Part shown: positions 11,311 through 24,700 of the stretch, piece after piece
How the letters are laid out: every line of letters starts with the position of its first letter
How positions within the stretch are numbered: position 1 is the stretch's first letter
Assembly: GCF_001660625.3 (NCBI RefSeq)
Contig: NC_030416.2
Location: 11,181,068-11,245,067, forward strand
Source of the DNA: Ictalurus punctatus
Taxonomy: Eukaryota; Chordata; Actinopteri; Siluriformes; Ictaluridae
Direction: 5' to 3'
DNA length: 64,000 nt
The notes under the pieces: model-generated
Told to the model about the DNA's origin: nothing
What the model saw: only the letters and a program-made list of their open reading frames with translations
Database searches by the model: none
Translations under genes and position numbers: made by a program

Positions 11311-11641
11311 TGTTGTGGATAAAAAATGTCATAAAATATACATGAGGGAGACCTAGTATCCAGTAAAGGGGAGAAGAAGAAAAGACGGGCACCAAGACAC
11401 ACAGAAGTAGTGTGAGGCGGATATTGACTGATATTGAATATTGAATTGGAATTACACTTTAAAGATCTTTAAGAGCAGTAGTAGTCAAAAAAGGCAAAAA
11501 AAGGTATACGAGCTGAGCTGAGGAGTGCTACCACACACACACATACACACACACACACTCTCTCTCACACACACACACATACTATTATAACTTTACCAGA
11601 ATAATAAAAAGGAATATTTAGATATTATAAGGGTAATATCG

Positions 11642-11693
<52 letters not shown>

Positions 11694-12461
11694 ATAAAAT
11701 ATGAACTAGGAATACAGGAAGATATAACTTACTCATGATTCAGATGATGAAGATTCTTGTAGATTAAGATTCTTGTCTCGCAAGGAAGGCCTTAATTTTA
11801 AGAGAACCATGAGGAGCCATTTATAAGGGTGGCTGAGTCAAGCTGCCCCCCCTCGCAAGATAACAATAAGACCAAGGTCACTCTAGATTGTTTAGTCTTG
11901 TCCACTTTCTATTTTATGGGTAATTCAAATTCTCTGGTTTCGATTCTCTGGGTAACTGAAAACTGAAGTTTCTGATGCCCTGGGTAACTGAAAACTCTGG
12001 TTTCTGATCCTCTGAGTAACTAGAAACTCTGGGTTTTTATTTTCTGGGTTATTAGAAATGCCTGGGTTCTGATTTTATGTGTAAATTAAAACCCCTGGTT
12101 TCAATTCTATGTGTAAGTGAAATAGCCCTTTTCTGGAACATAAGAGTAAGGTAAATGAGCTCTTTTTTAACCCTATTGGTAGTGAGATCATAGTCTTCTT
12201 GAAACATATGGGTTATTTAGTGTGTAAATACAGTATAAATACTGGAGCTTAAGCTCAGGGTATTGGGATCACTTCTGAGAATTCTCATCGGTGTGGATCT
12301 CGTGTGGTGGAATGGAACAATAAAGCTGGACCCTTGCTTCTTCTCACTCACGGCTGGTGTATTTTTTTCTATCTCCAACTGGGCTCAGAGGTAGATGTGA
12401 GTATTGGCTTCTAAGTTGAATTTTAAATGTTTTTGGGTAATAGGCTAAATTTGAGCCAACA
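11311..12461 (+). mobile_element. Solo LTR (endogenous-retrovirus type) inserted in the LINE
   Basis: 1151 bp with terminal TGTTG and CAACA inverted ends and a perfect 4-bp target duplication CTAG (11307-11310 and 12462-12465). It has LTR anatomy: a TATA motif (TATAAAT, 12234-12240), then the polyadenylation signal AATAAA (12319-12324) and a T-rich U5-like end. No internal gag, pol or env sequence is present, so it is a solo LTR. CA and TA microsatellites have grown inside it. The plus orientation follows from the TATA to polyA order. Confidence 0.8.
11645..11690. repeat. (TA)n microsatellite
   Basis: Pure TA dinucleotides inside the solo LTR, close to a CA-rich tract at 11534-11580. Confidence 0.95.
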
Positions 12462-14458
12462 CTAGCTACATTAATCTCTTCATCCAATTCATCAACTTGC
12501 ATACTAGATCCCGTACCTACATGTTTGTTTAAACAGATTTGTCCAGGAGTAATTGAACCACTTCTAAATATAATCAATTCTTCCCTAAGCACTGGCTATG
12601 TACCTAAATCACTTAAATTAGCAGTTATTAAACCCTTGATTAAAAAACCTGATCTTGACCCGTCTCAATTGTCCAGCTATAGACCAATATCAAATCTCCC
12701 CTTCATCTCTAAGATTTTAGAAAAGGTTGTAGCAAAACAGTTATGCTCGTACTTAGATAGGAATAACATTCATGAAATGTATCAGTCAGGATTTAGACCT
12801 CATCATAGCACAGAGACAGCGTTAGTTAAAGTAGTAAATGACCTTCTACTGAACTACGATCAGGGTTGTGTCTCGCTGCTTGTGTTACTCGACCTTAGTG
12901 CAGCTTTTGATACTATAGATCACACTATTCTCCTTGATAGATTAGAAAATGTTGTTGGTATTAAGGGAACAGTCCTCTCCTGGCTCAGGTCTTATCTGAC
13001 CGATCGTTATCAGTTCGTAGATGTAAATGGTGATTTCTCCATGCGTACTGAGGTTATTTTTGGAGTTCCACAGGGTTCTGTTTTAGGCCTACTGCTCTTT
13101 ACTTTATATATGCTACCCCTAGGTCAAATTATTCGTAAACATGGAATTAGCTTCCACTGTTATGCTGATGATACACAGTTGTATGTTTCAGCGAAGCCAG
13201 AGGACAGACAGAAGCTTAGTAAAGTTGAGGAATGTGTAAAGGACATTAGACATTGGATGTTAATTAACTTCCTTCTACTTAATTCTGATAAAACAGAAAT
13301 ACTTTTATTAGGCCCACGTGTAGCTAGAAGTATTCTTTCTGATCACATGGTTACTCTGGATGGTCTTTCTGTTTCATCATGTACAGCAGTTAAAGACCTT
13401 GGAGTGATTATTGACTCCAGCCTATTATTTGATGCTCATGTAGATAATATTACTAGGATAGCCTTCTTTCATCTCAGAAATATTTCTAAAATAAGAAACA
13501 TATTGTCACTACATGATGCGGAAATACTAGTTCATGCATTCATCACCTCTAGATTAGATTACTGTAATGCCTTACTGTCTGGATGTTCCAGTAGGAATAT
13601 AAATAAGCTCCAGTTAGTCCAGAATGCAGCCGCTAGAGTCCTAACTAGAACTAGAAGATACGACCATATCACACCAATATTATCAATACTGCATTGGCTC
13701 CCAGTAAAATCTCGCATTAACTATAAAATACTTTTATTAACCTATAAAGCACTAAATGGTCTCACGCCACAATATCTAAGCGACCTTTTGGTTTTATATG
13801 ATCCGCCACGCCTACTTAGATCAAAAGATGCAGGCTATCTGACGGTACCTCGAATAGTGAAGGCTACAGCAGGGGGAAGAGCTTTCTCTTATAGAGCCCC
13901 ACAGTTATGGAACAGTCTTCCTATTAGTGTTCGGGACTCAGACACAGTCTCAGTGTTTAAGTCTAGGCTTAAAACGTATTTGTTTACTCAAGCCTACCCT
14001 GACTAGATTCTGTTCTACTACTTCGCAGTCATAATTATCTTTTTTCTCCCTCTCTCCTTTCGCCGAGCCCCACACGAATTTATGGAGATACTAGAGATCC
14101 AGATCCTTTCCCCCTCTGGATGGAGCTCAAATCTTCTTTAATTCCAGACTGCTGGGACTACGGCTGCTCCTAACACCATACAGACTTCATATAAATCCAT
14201 AATGAACTTTTTCACACTAACTGTTGTTACCCAGATGAGGACGGGTTCCCTTCTGAGTCGGGTTCCTCTCAAGGTTTCTTCCTCTTAAAACATCTTAGGG
14301 AGTTTTTCCTCGCCACCGTCGCCACTCAGTGGCTTGCTCGGTTGGGATAAATTCGCACCTTTAATATCTGTATACCATGTTGATATTTCTGTAAAGCTGC
14401 TTTGAGACAATGTCTACTGTAAAAAGCGCTATACAAATAAAATTGAATTGAATTGAAT
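12462..14458 (+). mobile_element. L2-type LINE, reverse transcriptase and 3' end
   Basis: A long open frame (12525-14006, 493 codons) holds a non-LTR reverse transcriptase. Visible motifs are SSYRPISNLPFISKILEK, the palm motif DLSAAFDTIDH, the GVPQGSVLG block and the catalytic box YADDTQLY (near residue 215), then the C-terminal SRLDYCNALLSG and NAAARVLT. The 3' UTR ends in GCGCTATACAAATAAAATTG and TTGAA repeats, the usual L2 tail in fish. The catalytic box is intact, but the LTR insertion and upstream frameshifts make this copy dead. Confidence 0.92.
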
Positions 14459-14462
14459 ATAT

Positions 14463-14700
14463 TCCAATAGATTTGATCTAAAATGGATCATAAAATTTTG
14501 CAAGTGTACTTGAGCTGTCCTGGACTACACAAGTTTGTGCAAAATCTTATGATCCATTTTAGATCAAAAGAAGAGATTAGACATGATGAAAATCTGACCT
14601 TTTTTACAAAGCAGTTAACATGGTCAGTGTCACTAATTTGCTTCCATATAAATAGGGAGGTAAAAAATGTGCAGAATCTTGAATATTAAATATTGAGATA
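14463..14700 (-). mobile_element. Fragment of a Tc1/mariner-like MITE
   Basis: Read on the minus strand, 14560-14690 matches the interior of the complete MITE at 53299-53793 (AGAATCTTGAATATT against AATATTCAGGATTCT, and the GGTCAGATTTTC block). Positions 14468-14493 and 14547-14570 form an inverted pair around GATCTAAAATGGATCATAA. The element abuts the LINE tail. Confidence 0.6.
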
Positions 14701-16105
14701 TTGAACATTTACTTTCTTTATTGTAAATATGAGGGGGGGAAAGACTAATCTTACCTCATGCACCTTTAAGGGGATGGCTAATCTGAGGGGCAAATTATCA
14801 TATGTGGTGAATTGTCTTTGCAATTACCTTATCTGCCAATGCCAGTCACATAATGAGATATTGAGATGAAGTCTTGAATGACAAGTTTAGCTCACACCTT
14901 CTTCAGCACCAAAACCCAGCGGGGATAAAAGACTGTAAGCCATAGAGACATGAAACTTGTCCAATCTGCAGTACTCCCATCTCAGGCAGAGATATGAGCC
15001 TGATCGGACTGATGGTGGAGCTATAGTGTTGTATTCTATATTCACCATACAATATATTCTAATCGGAAATCTTCTTTCTCCATGTATCCTAGTTTGGAAT
15101 TTGATATGCCAATGATCATGATGAATAATTTATATAGTAATTTATATACAAATTAGTTTATAACGTCATTTAGTGACTTTTATTGACTTTTTGAAAAAAA
15201 GAAAATAAGGCAACACTGCCACTTAGGTCCATCCAATTATATTTTGAGCACAATATGTGAAACCTATTTTTGGTTTTAATTTTATTGCAGGCTTGTTCAG
15301 GATATGTTCTGAGGAAGTCTCTAAAGTTTGTGGTGTGGACGTCCATAGGCAGTGTACATACTGTAAGCCTGAAATGTGATATACTGCATATTTGTCCTAA
15401 TCTGTAAATGGATTTCTAATCATTGTTTATTAACCCTGTCATACCTGCTGAAAGCTGATCATAAACATATTTTAACATTGAATTTTTTTCACGAAACTTG
15501 AACGACATGTCCATCTCTGCACCTTCTGTTAGACTAACTTCACGTACTCATTTCCAAACTAAAATTGGCCCAAGCAATAAGCATTCCCTTTTTTGGACAT
15601 TTGACTCCACCCACTCAAATTTAAGTTAATAATATATGCTAAACTTAATTTTAAAAAAAAGAAAAAAAATCATACTCCTTGGATTTTCATTTAGGACATA
15701 AAATTGGTGTCAAAATACTCAGCACTCAGAGTCTGATCCTCAGGAATTATCAAAAATAACTGTAAACAGCCTGACCACCACATACCAATCAGCTTTAGAA
15801 TTTAGCACTGAGATGCTGTCAGAAATGATGTATTTTGTGAATATGTTCATGTCGGTGAATTTATCTTTATCTTTAGTATATTTATCAATGGTCTCTTTAG
15901 TTCTATGCTACTTAGCAAAAACAGGCAACTGGGGCCACTATTTGATTTTTGCTGTTATAACATGAGAAAACATGATTTATACATCATTTCAACACTTCTC
16001 CTATTAATAATAGCAAAGCAGATCAAAGTCAGTTAATGTTGCTCTATAAACGAATGTTTTCTAAAATAAGACGCTACCATGAAGTTTTACATTGTATTGC
16101 TTGTG
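14700..16105. other. Spacer with no recognised gene
   Basis: Upstream of gene 2. Parts near 14880-15010 look like repeat sequence, but I cannot name the family. Confidence 0.4.
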
Positions 16106-16108
16106 GAG

Positions 16109-16110
<2 letters not shown>

Positions 16111-16182
<72 letters not shown>

Positions 16183-16212
16183 TATTATTAATAATAATAA
16201 TAATAATAATAA
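16111..16212. repeat. ATT/ATC/ATA trinucleotide tract
   Basis: A composite microsatellite (ATT)n(ATC)n(ATT)n(AAT)n upstream of gene 2. Confidence 0.95.
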
Positions 16213-16349
16213 ATTTATTTATTTATTTTTGTTTTTTTGTTTGTTTGTTTTTTGCGGTTGCAGTCGTTTTGATATTGTATACAATGTTGAGTATTGTATA
16301 CGATGCGATTTTTTAAATATCTTAAATCATCACCTGACTATAAGGTTAA

Positions 16350-16629
16350 AGGCGGAACTTGAATGTGACGATCTGAGATAAACCGGTGCAGGATTACTCT
16401 GATAGTTTCCCCTGTAGGCTGTTCACTCCTGCATGTGTGCTTTAATGGCACTGTTTACAGACCTGCTGTTTCGTCTGCTTACTTAGTTAACTTTTGCTTT
16501 TTCAGTCGTTTGCTTTCTAACTCGAGTCTAATCGGCACTATTCGGTTTCACATCGGGTGATTAATCAGCACAGATCTTTCTGTAGAGACGCTTATTGAGA
16601 AGCAGTGGTGGAGCTCCGGATCTCTCCTG
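16350..16629 (+). promoter_or_regulatory. Conserved 5' flank of gene 2
   Basis: Nearly identical to 57997-58276 before gene 3 and partly to 5520-5658. It contains the 10-bp perfect palindrome TGATTAATCA at 16558-16567, 72 bases before the ATG in all three copies. It probably holds the core promoter and 5' UTR. No TATA box is obvious, so the transcription start is unknown. Confidence 0.5.
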
Positions 16630-16678
16630 ATGGATTTACACGCTGTGTGCTGCTCTCTGCTTCTGCTGTCATGTACAG
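16630..16678 (+). CDS. Gene 2 exon 1: start and signal peptide
   Basis: ATG to a GTGAAC donor, 49 nt, ending in phase 1. It encodes MDLHAVCCSLLLLSCT, a hydrophobic signal core. The start is fixed by identity with gene 3 and by the conserved flank before it. The frame stays open into the intron, but the phase-1 donor fits the N-domain exon. Confidence 0.88.
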
Positions 16679-16865
16679 GTGAACACTATATTCTTCCTAT
16701 ATCTGTGAAGATGAATACAGTGAGTAACTGCAGCGTGGCTTCCTGCAGCATAATAGAAGAAATAAACATTACAGCGCAGTGCAGTTTACACAGTTTCCCT
16801 TCCTATAGCCACAAAGGGACTTGGTCTGAAACGTCCTGTATCTCTGGAAACTTTGCGTTTTTTAT

Positions 16866-16928
<63 letters not shown>

Positions 16929-18730
16929 TGTATATTACATGCTTTCTTACTTATTATTATTGTTGTTGTTGTTGTTGAAGTGTTTTTATTACAGTGTTTT
17001 GTTTTATTTTGTTTTTGTGTTTGTCTTATTTATTTCTTCACACAGGAGTATGTTTTGGCCAAGAGGTGTTATTACCTGAGAGAATAAATAAAGCAGTTGG
17101 GGAGAATGTGGTGATTACTCCAATCCGTATTCTGGATCCCCCACATCACATCATCAGATGGAGGTTTAATGAGATCTCCATTCTTTCTGGACCTCCAAGT
17201 GGAATTATAATACAGGCACCGTACACTGACAGAGTCAGTCTGAACCCCACCACTTATGCTCTGGAGCTCAAGAGCCTAACTGAGAATGATACTGGACTAT
17301 ATTCTCTGACTGTAGACACTCCTACAAATTCTTTCACAGGTGAAACCTCACTGCAGGTGTTTGGTGAGTAAACAAAACTTTTCTTTTTAACACAAGATTT
17401 TTTTTTCTTTAATCTAGTACAGTCCTCAGATTGTAAATGCAAGAAAAGTATTAAATGCTTATAGGTGACAATAATCCGTTTTTAAACAGGTGTGTAAGGA
17501 TTAAAAGTACACAGATTTGTACTGCATTACATCTTCACAGCTGAATTGGAATACACATCTTTCAAATTGTAGTACATTTTCTTTATCAGATTATTCTTGC
17601 ATTAGATTACTAAGAACATGCATTGGATGTTACTGTTAATATATGACTAACACAAAAAAGTAGTTCAGTTGTTTCATTTGATAGAACATGTGTTTGAATT
17701 AAAGACAGAATATTGTCAAGTCTGACTTAGGGATGTCACGATACCAAAAATCTAGTAGTCGGTACCGATACCACCAAAAGTACATGATACTCGATACCAA
17801 AGTCGATACCACGGTATGGTATAAAATTAAAAAAATAAAATTAGAAAACATTCCTGGAGGACATCCTCCTCTGGCTGATAGTGGCAACGGAGGGGGGAGG
17901 GGGGGGGGGGTATTTTAGTTATCAAACACTGACTACGTTTACATGGACAGTAGTAATCTAATTATTGACCTTACTCTGATTAAATTAATAATGTGATTAC
18001 GGTGTTTACATGAGTCCCTTTTAGAATACTCCTGTCATGTACCTGTTTTACATGTTATACAACATAATTAGATTAACAGCCCGCGTCATTACGTCACCGC
18101 GCCACGCCGTCCGACATCCCTCCAGAATTTCACGTATCAACATACAGTTCGTCTTCGTTATGGTACAGTATACAGTTTTGGGTGTTTTTATTTAATTTTT
18201 TGACGAATTCTTTAAGTGCAGTTAATTATTTGTCATGCTACACGTGCTAATAGACAACTACTTGAAGCCGTGGGCTGTATCTCAAACCACCTACTTACCG
18301 TCTGTACAGTAGCCGAGATACATCTATTTTTCCCCACTACAGGCCTATAGTAGGCAAGTATGCGGTTTGGGACACAGCCGAACTCTCTTGTTCTCCGTAA
18401 AATGTTGAGCACTGCCGTGTGTGATCATGTCCTGTCGCAAAATGCGGTGAAAACTCTCACACGACGTTGATAGTGTGATTAAGGTGTTTACATGTCTGTA
18501 ATACATGTCCATAATGCGACTAAAACAGGAGTACTCCACCTGTCTTAATTCGATTAGAGCTTAATTCGAATATGACCTTAATTAGATTAAGGTAAATAAA
18601 AATTGCTGTTTACTTGGTAGTTTATTAATCAAAGTATGGTCTTAATCGAGTTAAGAGTGGATTATTGTTGTCCATGTAAACGCACCTACTGTCTGATAAT
18701 GAGTGGACGTGCACTCCTAAACGCATGCGT

Positions 18731-18787
<57 letters not shown>

Positions 18788-21700
18788 CACACGCGCGCGC
18801 ACACGCATGCACACAGACGCGTGCGCGTGCACGGACACACACAAACACACACACAGACACACACACACACACACACACACCTTATACTCTAAATGCAAGC
18901 ATTAGTTTGAATTCACTGATATGGTGGCAGACCAAAAAGATTTGTTAAAAGCATGAACATTTGAATAATTATTAGTGACATTAGGCTACATTTAGCTGAC
19001 AGGACACGGGCTGAATGGCGATGCATGGTGGCCCATTCGGAGGTAGTTTATAACACTGCAATGCGTTAGCATCATTAACAAATAACTGGCTATCGCAAAC
19101 ATTACATGGAGCATAACGTTAGCTGGTTTCCTGGCCACAATGCCAGGTGCCTCAAACAAACATAACATAGAACCGTCTTTCAGGTGCTTTGCCAAATTCC
19201 AGGTGTTTCCTCACTTTGTTTGAAATGAACAATAGCATCGGTTGCACTCCGGAAACCGATACTAGCTTTCCTCTCTTTTCCTCTCAACGATTTGGGCGGA
19301 GCTAAACTTGTTAAGCTAAGCTAATCTTTTGTAGTTTTTACTGTGTGCTTGTAGGCGTTCTTCTTCTTCTTCTTACTCTTCATCACTTGTGGACTGACTA
19401 AAACACTTGCGCGTATTTTCTGCCCCCATCAGGTTCGGAAGAATCGCAACATAGGTACTTTCGTTACAATCGTACCAACAGAATGCAGAAAAACAAGTAC
19501 CGTCACGTTTTAAGAATGTTGGTACCGACTTGGTACCGAAGTATCGGTTCTCGTGACATCCCTAGTCTGACTATAAGGTCTCAAATTCAGAGCATTAATT
19601 TTATAGTAAAATATTGAACTATAAAAAATACAGGAACTGTGGAGTTTAGAACCATATTTGGTAACAGATTTCTGTAATGATCATCCTATAAATAATATGC
19701 TACACTACCACTGGGGTAGGACAGTTGTGTCATTGTCCACTCCACTTGTGCCATTTTGACTTCTGCTGCCATATTGCTGTAAAATTTCCTCTTTTGAAAG
19801 CTCCATAACTGGTGACTGAAGATCGATGACTGGCACCCACATAAAAAATCCGTAGTTCTATAATAGCAGAATTATTAGACTAAAAATAAGTTGGCAAGGA
19901 GTACGTTACTCATTTTTACTCATAGCTACTTTTTACTCCGCATTGTTATCTTGGTCAGTATGGCTAAAACAGTGAAATAGTGATTACTATCTAAGGTCAT
20001 GAGCGCTAATAGTGTTGGTACGGTGATTATGCTTAGGTTTTGATGATAAATGAACTTTCAAATCTTGTGTACACCTGAGCCCTTTATTACTTTTTAACCC
20101 CCCAGTGCCACCCTCCAATGTTACCATAGTACCAAGTAAAACAGAGCTGGTTGAATTCAGCAGCACTGTGAGTCTCGTCTGCTCTGCGTCTGGCTCCTCT
20201 CTTTCATTTATTTGGCTGAATGCCAGCTCTGAGGTAACAGCAGGGGAGCGAGTTCAGCTAACAGACAACAACAACAGTCTGACCATTACTAGTGTGATCA
20301 GATATGACACAGGCCCATACCAATGTGAAACATCCAACATCATCAGCAAAGCAATGAGTCCTCCATTGAACCTCACCATTTACTGTGAGTTATTTCATAT
20401 CATGTGACTTGTTGACAGTCATGAGATTTATCTAACAAACTTGCATGAAATACCTGGTCTACACAAGACCATGATGGCTCTAAAGCTGACTAAATATGGA
20501 CTGTTCCATTGCAGATGGTCCAGAAAATGTTGCTGTTGAAGCAGATCCAGTGGGACCCTTCTACAGCTCTGGGTCAAACCTCATACTGACCTGCTCAGCT
20601 GAGTCCAACCCTGCTGCTGAGTTTCAGTGGGCTGTGAATGGAACAGAGCTTGGTGAAATGGGCCAAGAGCTCAGACTGAGCGACATTCAGAGCAGTCAGA
20701 GTGGCAATTACACCTGCACTGCCCATAACAATCAGAGCCTGAACTACACTGTGTCTGAACCCATCAGCATCACTGTACTAGGTGGGTTATAGTTTAGATA
20801 TTGAATTAAAGTGCAACAACAACAAAGAAAAAAATAGCAAGCCACTCAGTTAAGCAAAAGCGGCTCTCCCAGAAATGTAAAGTATTTCACTGCTTGATTT
20901 TTTGCCTTTCGCAAACCTTAGCCAACTGTAAAAGATGGCCACAAAAAAGTGGACAGTGGCATACTGAGACATTTTAATTCAACACTGTAAAACATATTAG
21001 CCCAATTAAGTTATGTGAACTCATTTCTTCTCTTTAACTCCAATTGTCATAACAAGTTTTGGATGTTGAATTCAAGTTTATAATATTAAAAAAAAAACTT
21101 TAAAAAAAAAAACTTAAAGCAATCCTTTGTCTTGACTTGCAAAACTTGTAAAACAAAACTTTTTGAGTTGAAATAAAGTTTATCTACCCTGCTTTGTGCC
21201 CGATGCTTCCTGGGATAGGCTCCAGGTTCCCCCGCGACCCTGAAAAGGAGTAAGCGGTTGAAGATGGATGGATTAATAAAGTTTATCTTCCAGTTGAGTT
21301 TACTTACATTTCTAAGGCAGCAGGTGGCCTTTTGTTTCTAAGTTTAACCACCTGAAATATCTTACAGTTAAGTAAAATTATATAACTGACAGATAAATTG
21401 AGGAAATCGTTTGTTGGTGTTTAAAAACCTGCTATATTTTGGACTCCTAATATGGCAGAACTGCTGTATTTTACTAGTACTTTAATAATTTGTGTACATA
21501 CTGTGTAAGGAATACAACAGAAATAAAACAGGGCATGCTGTTATAGGGAAATAGTAAATTGTGTACTCCAGCATGAATCAGAGTGTCCTGTGGCGATTGC
21601 TACACAAAGCACTAACACCTGAGAATCCTTTCATCAATGTTAAGTAAATGTCATCTTTCAGAAGATTTCACAGATTTCAAGACATTTTTCATTATCAAAT

Positions 21701-24700
21701 ATCATCTTTTGTTTATTATTAGGCTTAGATTATGGTGAGTGTCCACCATACACGTCCCTGTGAATGAGATGTTACTATAGAAACGCTAACGTTTTAGAAT
21801 GAGAGCATTGATGTAAATCTGTTATTTGATTTGTATTCGGCACCACTGTCAGAGCTGTTGTTATAGAAAATTAATCAACACCTAATGACAAATCAGATTT
21901 CAGAATTCAACAGTGCTGTGGTATAAATATAATTTATCTACAAGAGGTCTGAAAATAGGTAATTGGTTATGCAATCAAGCTATATCTGGGAAAACAGAGG
22001 TTATTGGGATTTCTAAAACAGTAAGTGAAATGTTTAAAGTGCTGTTATAGACCAAAAGCTAAAAGTCATAGATATACAGAATCAAAATGCTATTTGGTTC
22101 AATTAAAATGATTTTGCTATGTGACAAATAGGAAGTAAGTTCTTAAATAAATGATTTGGCAAATATGATACAATAAGCAGATTATGTTTAATGTTGTTAT
22201 AGCTTTAACAGTCCCAGGCCCTATAACTATTTCAAATTCCATATCAAACCACATTGTTATATGAATGTATTTGACTGTTTATTTGTTTCCTCTGTGAATT
22301 TTACAGGAAAAATATCTGGAGCAGCACTTACTGGACCAACAGATGATCTAATAGAAGGTGTTTCCTCTACTACATTATCCTGTAATGCAAGTGGAACCAT
22401 CTACAGTGCTGAATGGATGAAAGATAATCAGAAACTGTCAGCTAGCGACAGCATCACATTCTCGAATGATAACAGATCAGTGATGATCAGTCCGGTGAGG
22501 AGAAGAGACAGTGGTGAATATAAGTGTAGTCTCAGCAACCCCTTCAGCTCTGACACTGCAACATACAGAATGATTGTTAATTGTAAGTACAAATATATTC
22601 CTGGTGCTGATTTGTTTTAAACTGAAGAAACATCTAAGTTTAATTTGACAGGCAATGACTCTGTGCTGTGTGTTACAGTTGGACCAGATAATGTGTTAAT
22701 TGATGGACCAGTTGAAATGGAGGAAGGAAATAAGTTGACACTGTCTTGCCGTACTGAATCTACACCAAATGCCTCGTACAAATGGATGTTTAATGGGACT
22801 TTAACTGAAGTGAATATAGCCATATTTACTGTGGAGCAGACTACCTTTATGGACACTGGAAATTACACCTGCATGGCCTCCAATCCTGTAACCGGACGTG
22901 ATGCCTCTGGATCCCATGTTTTGGTGGTTAAAGGTGAGATTTTATGCTTTATAAAATAAATAAAATAGGATAAATAAATAAATAATTCGTATAAACAAAT
23001 GACAAATAAATCAGACATAAAATATAAGATGTTTTGAAGTAACATGTAAATAGACCAAGAAAATAATTATATCTCTATAATTCCTAGATCACTCTAATTT
23101 ACTCAAAAATATAATTTATACAAAATATTTCTTCAGCTGGAAGCAGGTGTCACACTAAAGATCTATTGAGGATTTTAATATGTTGAGTCACTAAGATGTT
23201 ATCTGTACAAAATCATGCTGGCTCTTAACCTGTATTAATCAGTATTAATCACTTTTTTACAGTATGGATGTTTAATGTAAAGTACAAAGTAAAATAGAAG
23301 TTGTGTAATGAGAAATTGCTATTTCATATGATATTTATATTTACATTTATTCATTTGGCAGACACTTTTATCCAAAGTGACTTACAAATGAGGAAATACA
23401 TGCAAAGTGAGCAGAGAAGTAGTGCTACCAGGGGTGTTAGCTGGACTGTTAATCACCTGAGGCTGAGCCCAATTCTTCTCCATGCATTTTTTTCAGCTCA
23501 GCTAGAAGCCTAAGTTTTGTATTATGGAAGCAAAGGTAACCTAGCTGTCAATGACGTGGTCAGAAAAAAGTTTCTGACATGAACAGAACAAGTTGGATTT
23601 ATCATAAAACTTGCCTCGGGTGTCGTCACTGTTTGTAGGACTACCAGGCCAATAAAATAATGTTTATTCATCTAAGCTAGTTTGGTGTCACTAGTCAAAG
23701 GGAAGCACAACTAAGCTATGCATTTAGCTGCTACAGGGCCATGCAAAGTAGATCATCTTTCCTTCTGCTCTGCTCATATCATGTTCACGTAAACTGGAAC
23801 TCATATACTCACAGACATTAACACACCTTGTTTTCCTGCTCAGCATCAGAGGATGTTCCTGTTTCAGTTTCAACCCCTTTACTGGTTTAAAAAAAATAAA
23901 CAGCATATATCCACTTTGCCTCACACTGACTGTGAGCTAGCATTTGGCAGAATTGAGAGACTGTCAGCCAATAAGACACGAGTGTTTCCATGTATTTTCC
24001 TGTAAACCCTGTTTGATTGGTCTCGCCTCCGTTGAAGAGGTTGACTGAAGATATAAAATTACAACACCACCGTCTTCTTTTACTGATGTTCAGTTACGTA
24101 GTGACAAACCACTCCAAGTGGATTATTATTTGAGTCTAAAGAAAAAATCTTTGGGGATGCAGCCCTCAGTGCTCAGGCCAGGTTACGCCCCTGAATGATA
24201 CCAAACAGAATTTTTAACTGAGTTGAGAAGCAAAGTGTGTGTGCAAATGCAAAAGTTTTTTATTTCAATTTTTTATGTAGGGGACTGGGGGGTTAACTGA
24301 TCGCAGGAGAGTGTTGAGGTAGCATCAAGGCCTTGAATTTGAGGCAGGCAGCTACAGGAAGCCAGTGGAGGGAGATGAAGAGGGATGTGACATGGGTTCT
24401 TTTGGGCTGGTTGAAAACAAGGCGTGCTGTTGCATTCTGAATATTTATTTACAGCATTTTAGATTATTGATATTTATCTTGTTTTCATCTTTACATCTTC
24501 AATCACCAACTCATCTAAAAACAAACAAACAAACAAACAAACAAACAAACAAAAAAACACAGCAATGATGTCTCCCTTTCTATTCACTTCATGTTTTGCC
24601 TGCATAAAAAATATTTATTTTGACCTTTTTTCTGACAGTGGTGGGCTAAAAAAAAACTTAGGAATCGTGTATTCTTAAGAATCCAGTCATACGATTTTCT

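Larger units (their letters stand above)
17728..19564. mobile_element. Non-autonomous hAT-type DNA transposon in intron 2
   Basis: 1837 bp with perfect 13-bp terminal inverted repeats (TAGGGATGTCACG and CGTGACATCCCTA) and a perfect 8-bp target duplication GTCTGACT (17720-17727 and 19565-19572). Gene 3 has the matching empty site near 59425 with one GTCTGACT. No transposase frame is visible. The 8-bp duplication is the hAT hallmark. Confidence 0.9.

Noticed and set aside
18625..18905. Long reading frames on both strands over a CA-rich tract
   Set aside because: They are His/Thr and Cys/Val repeats from a microsatellite and encode no gene.
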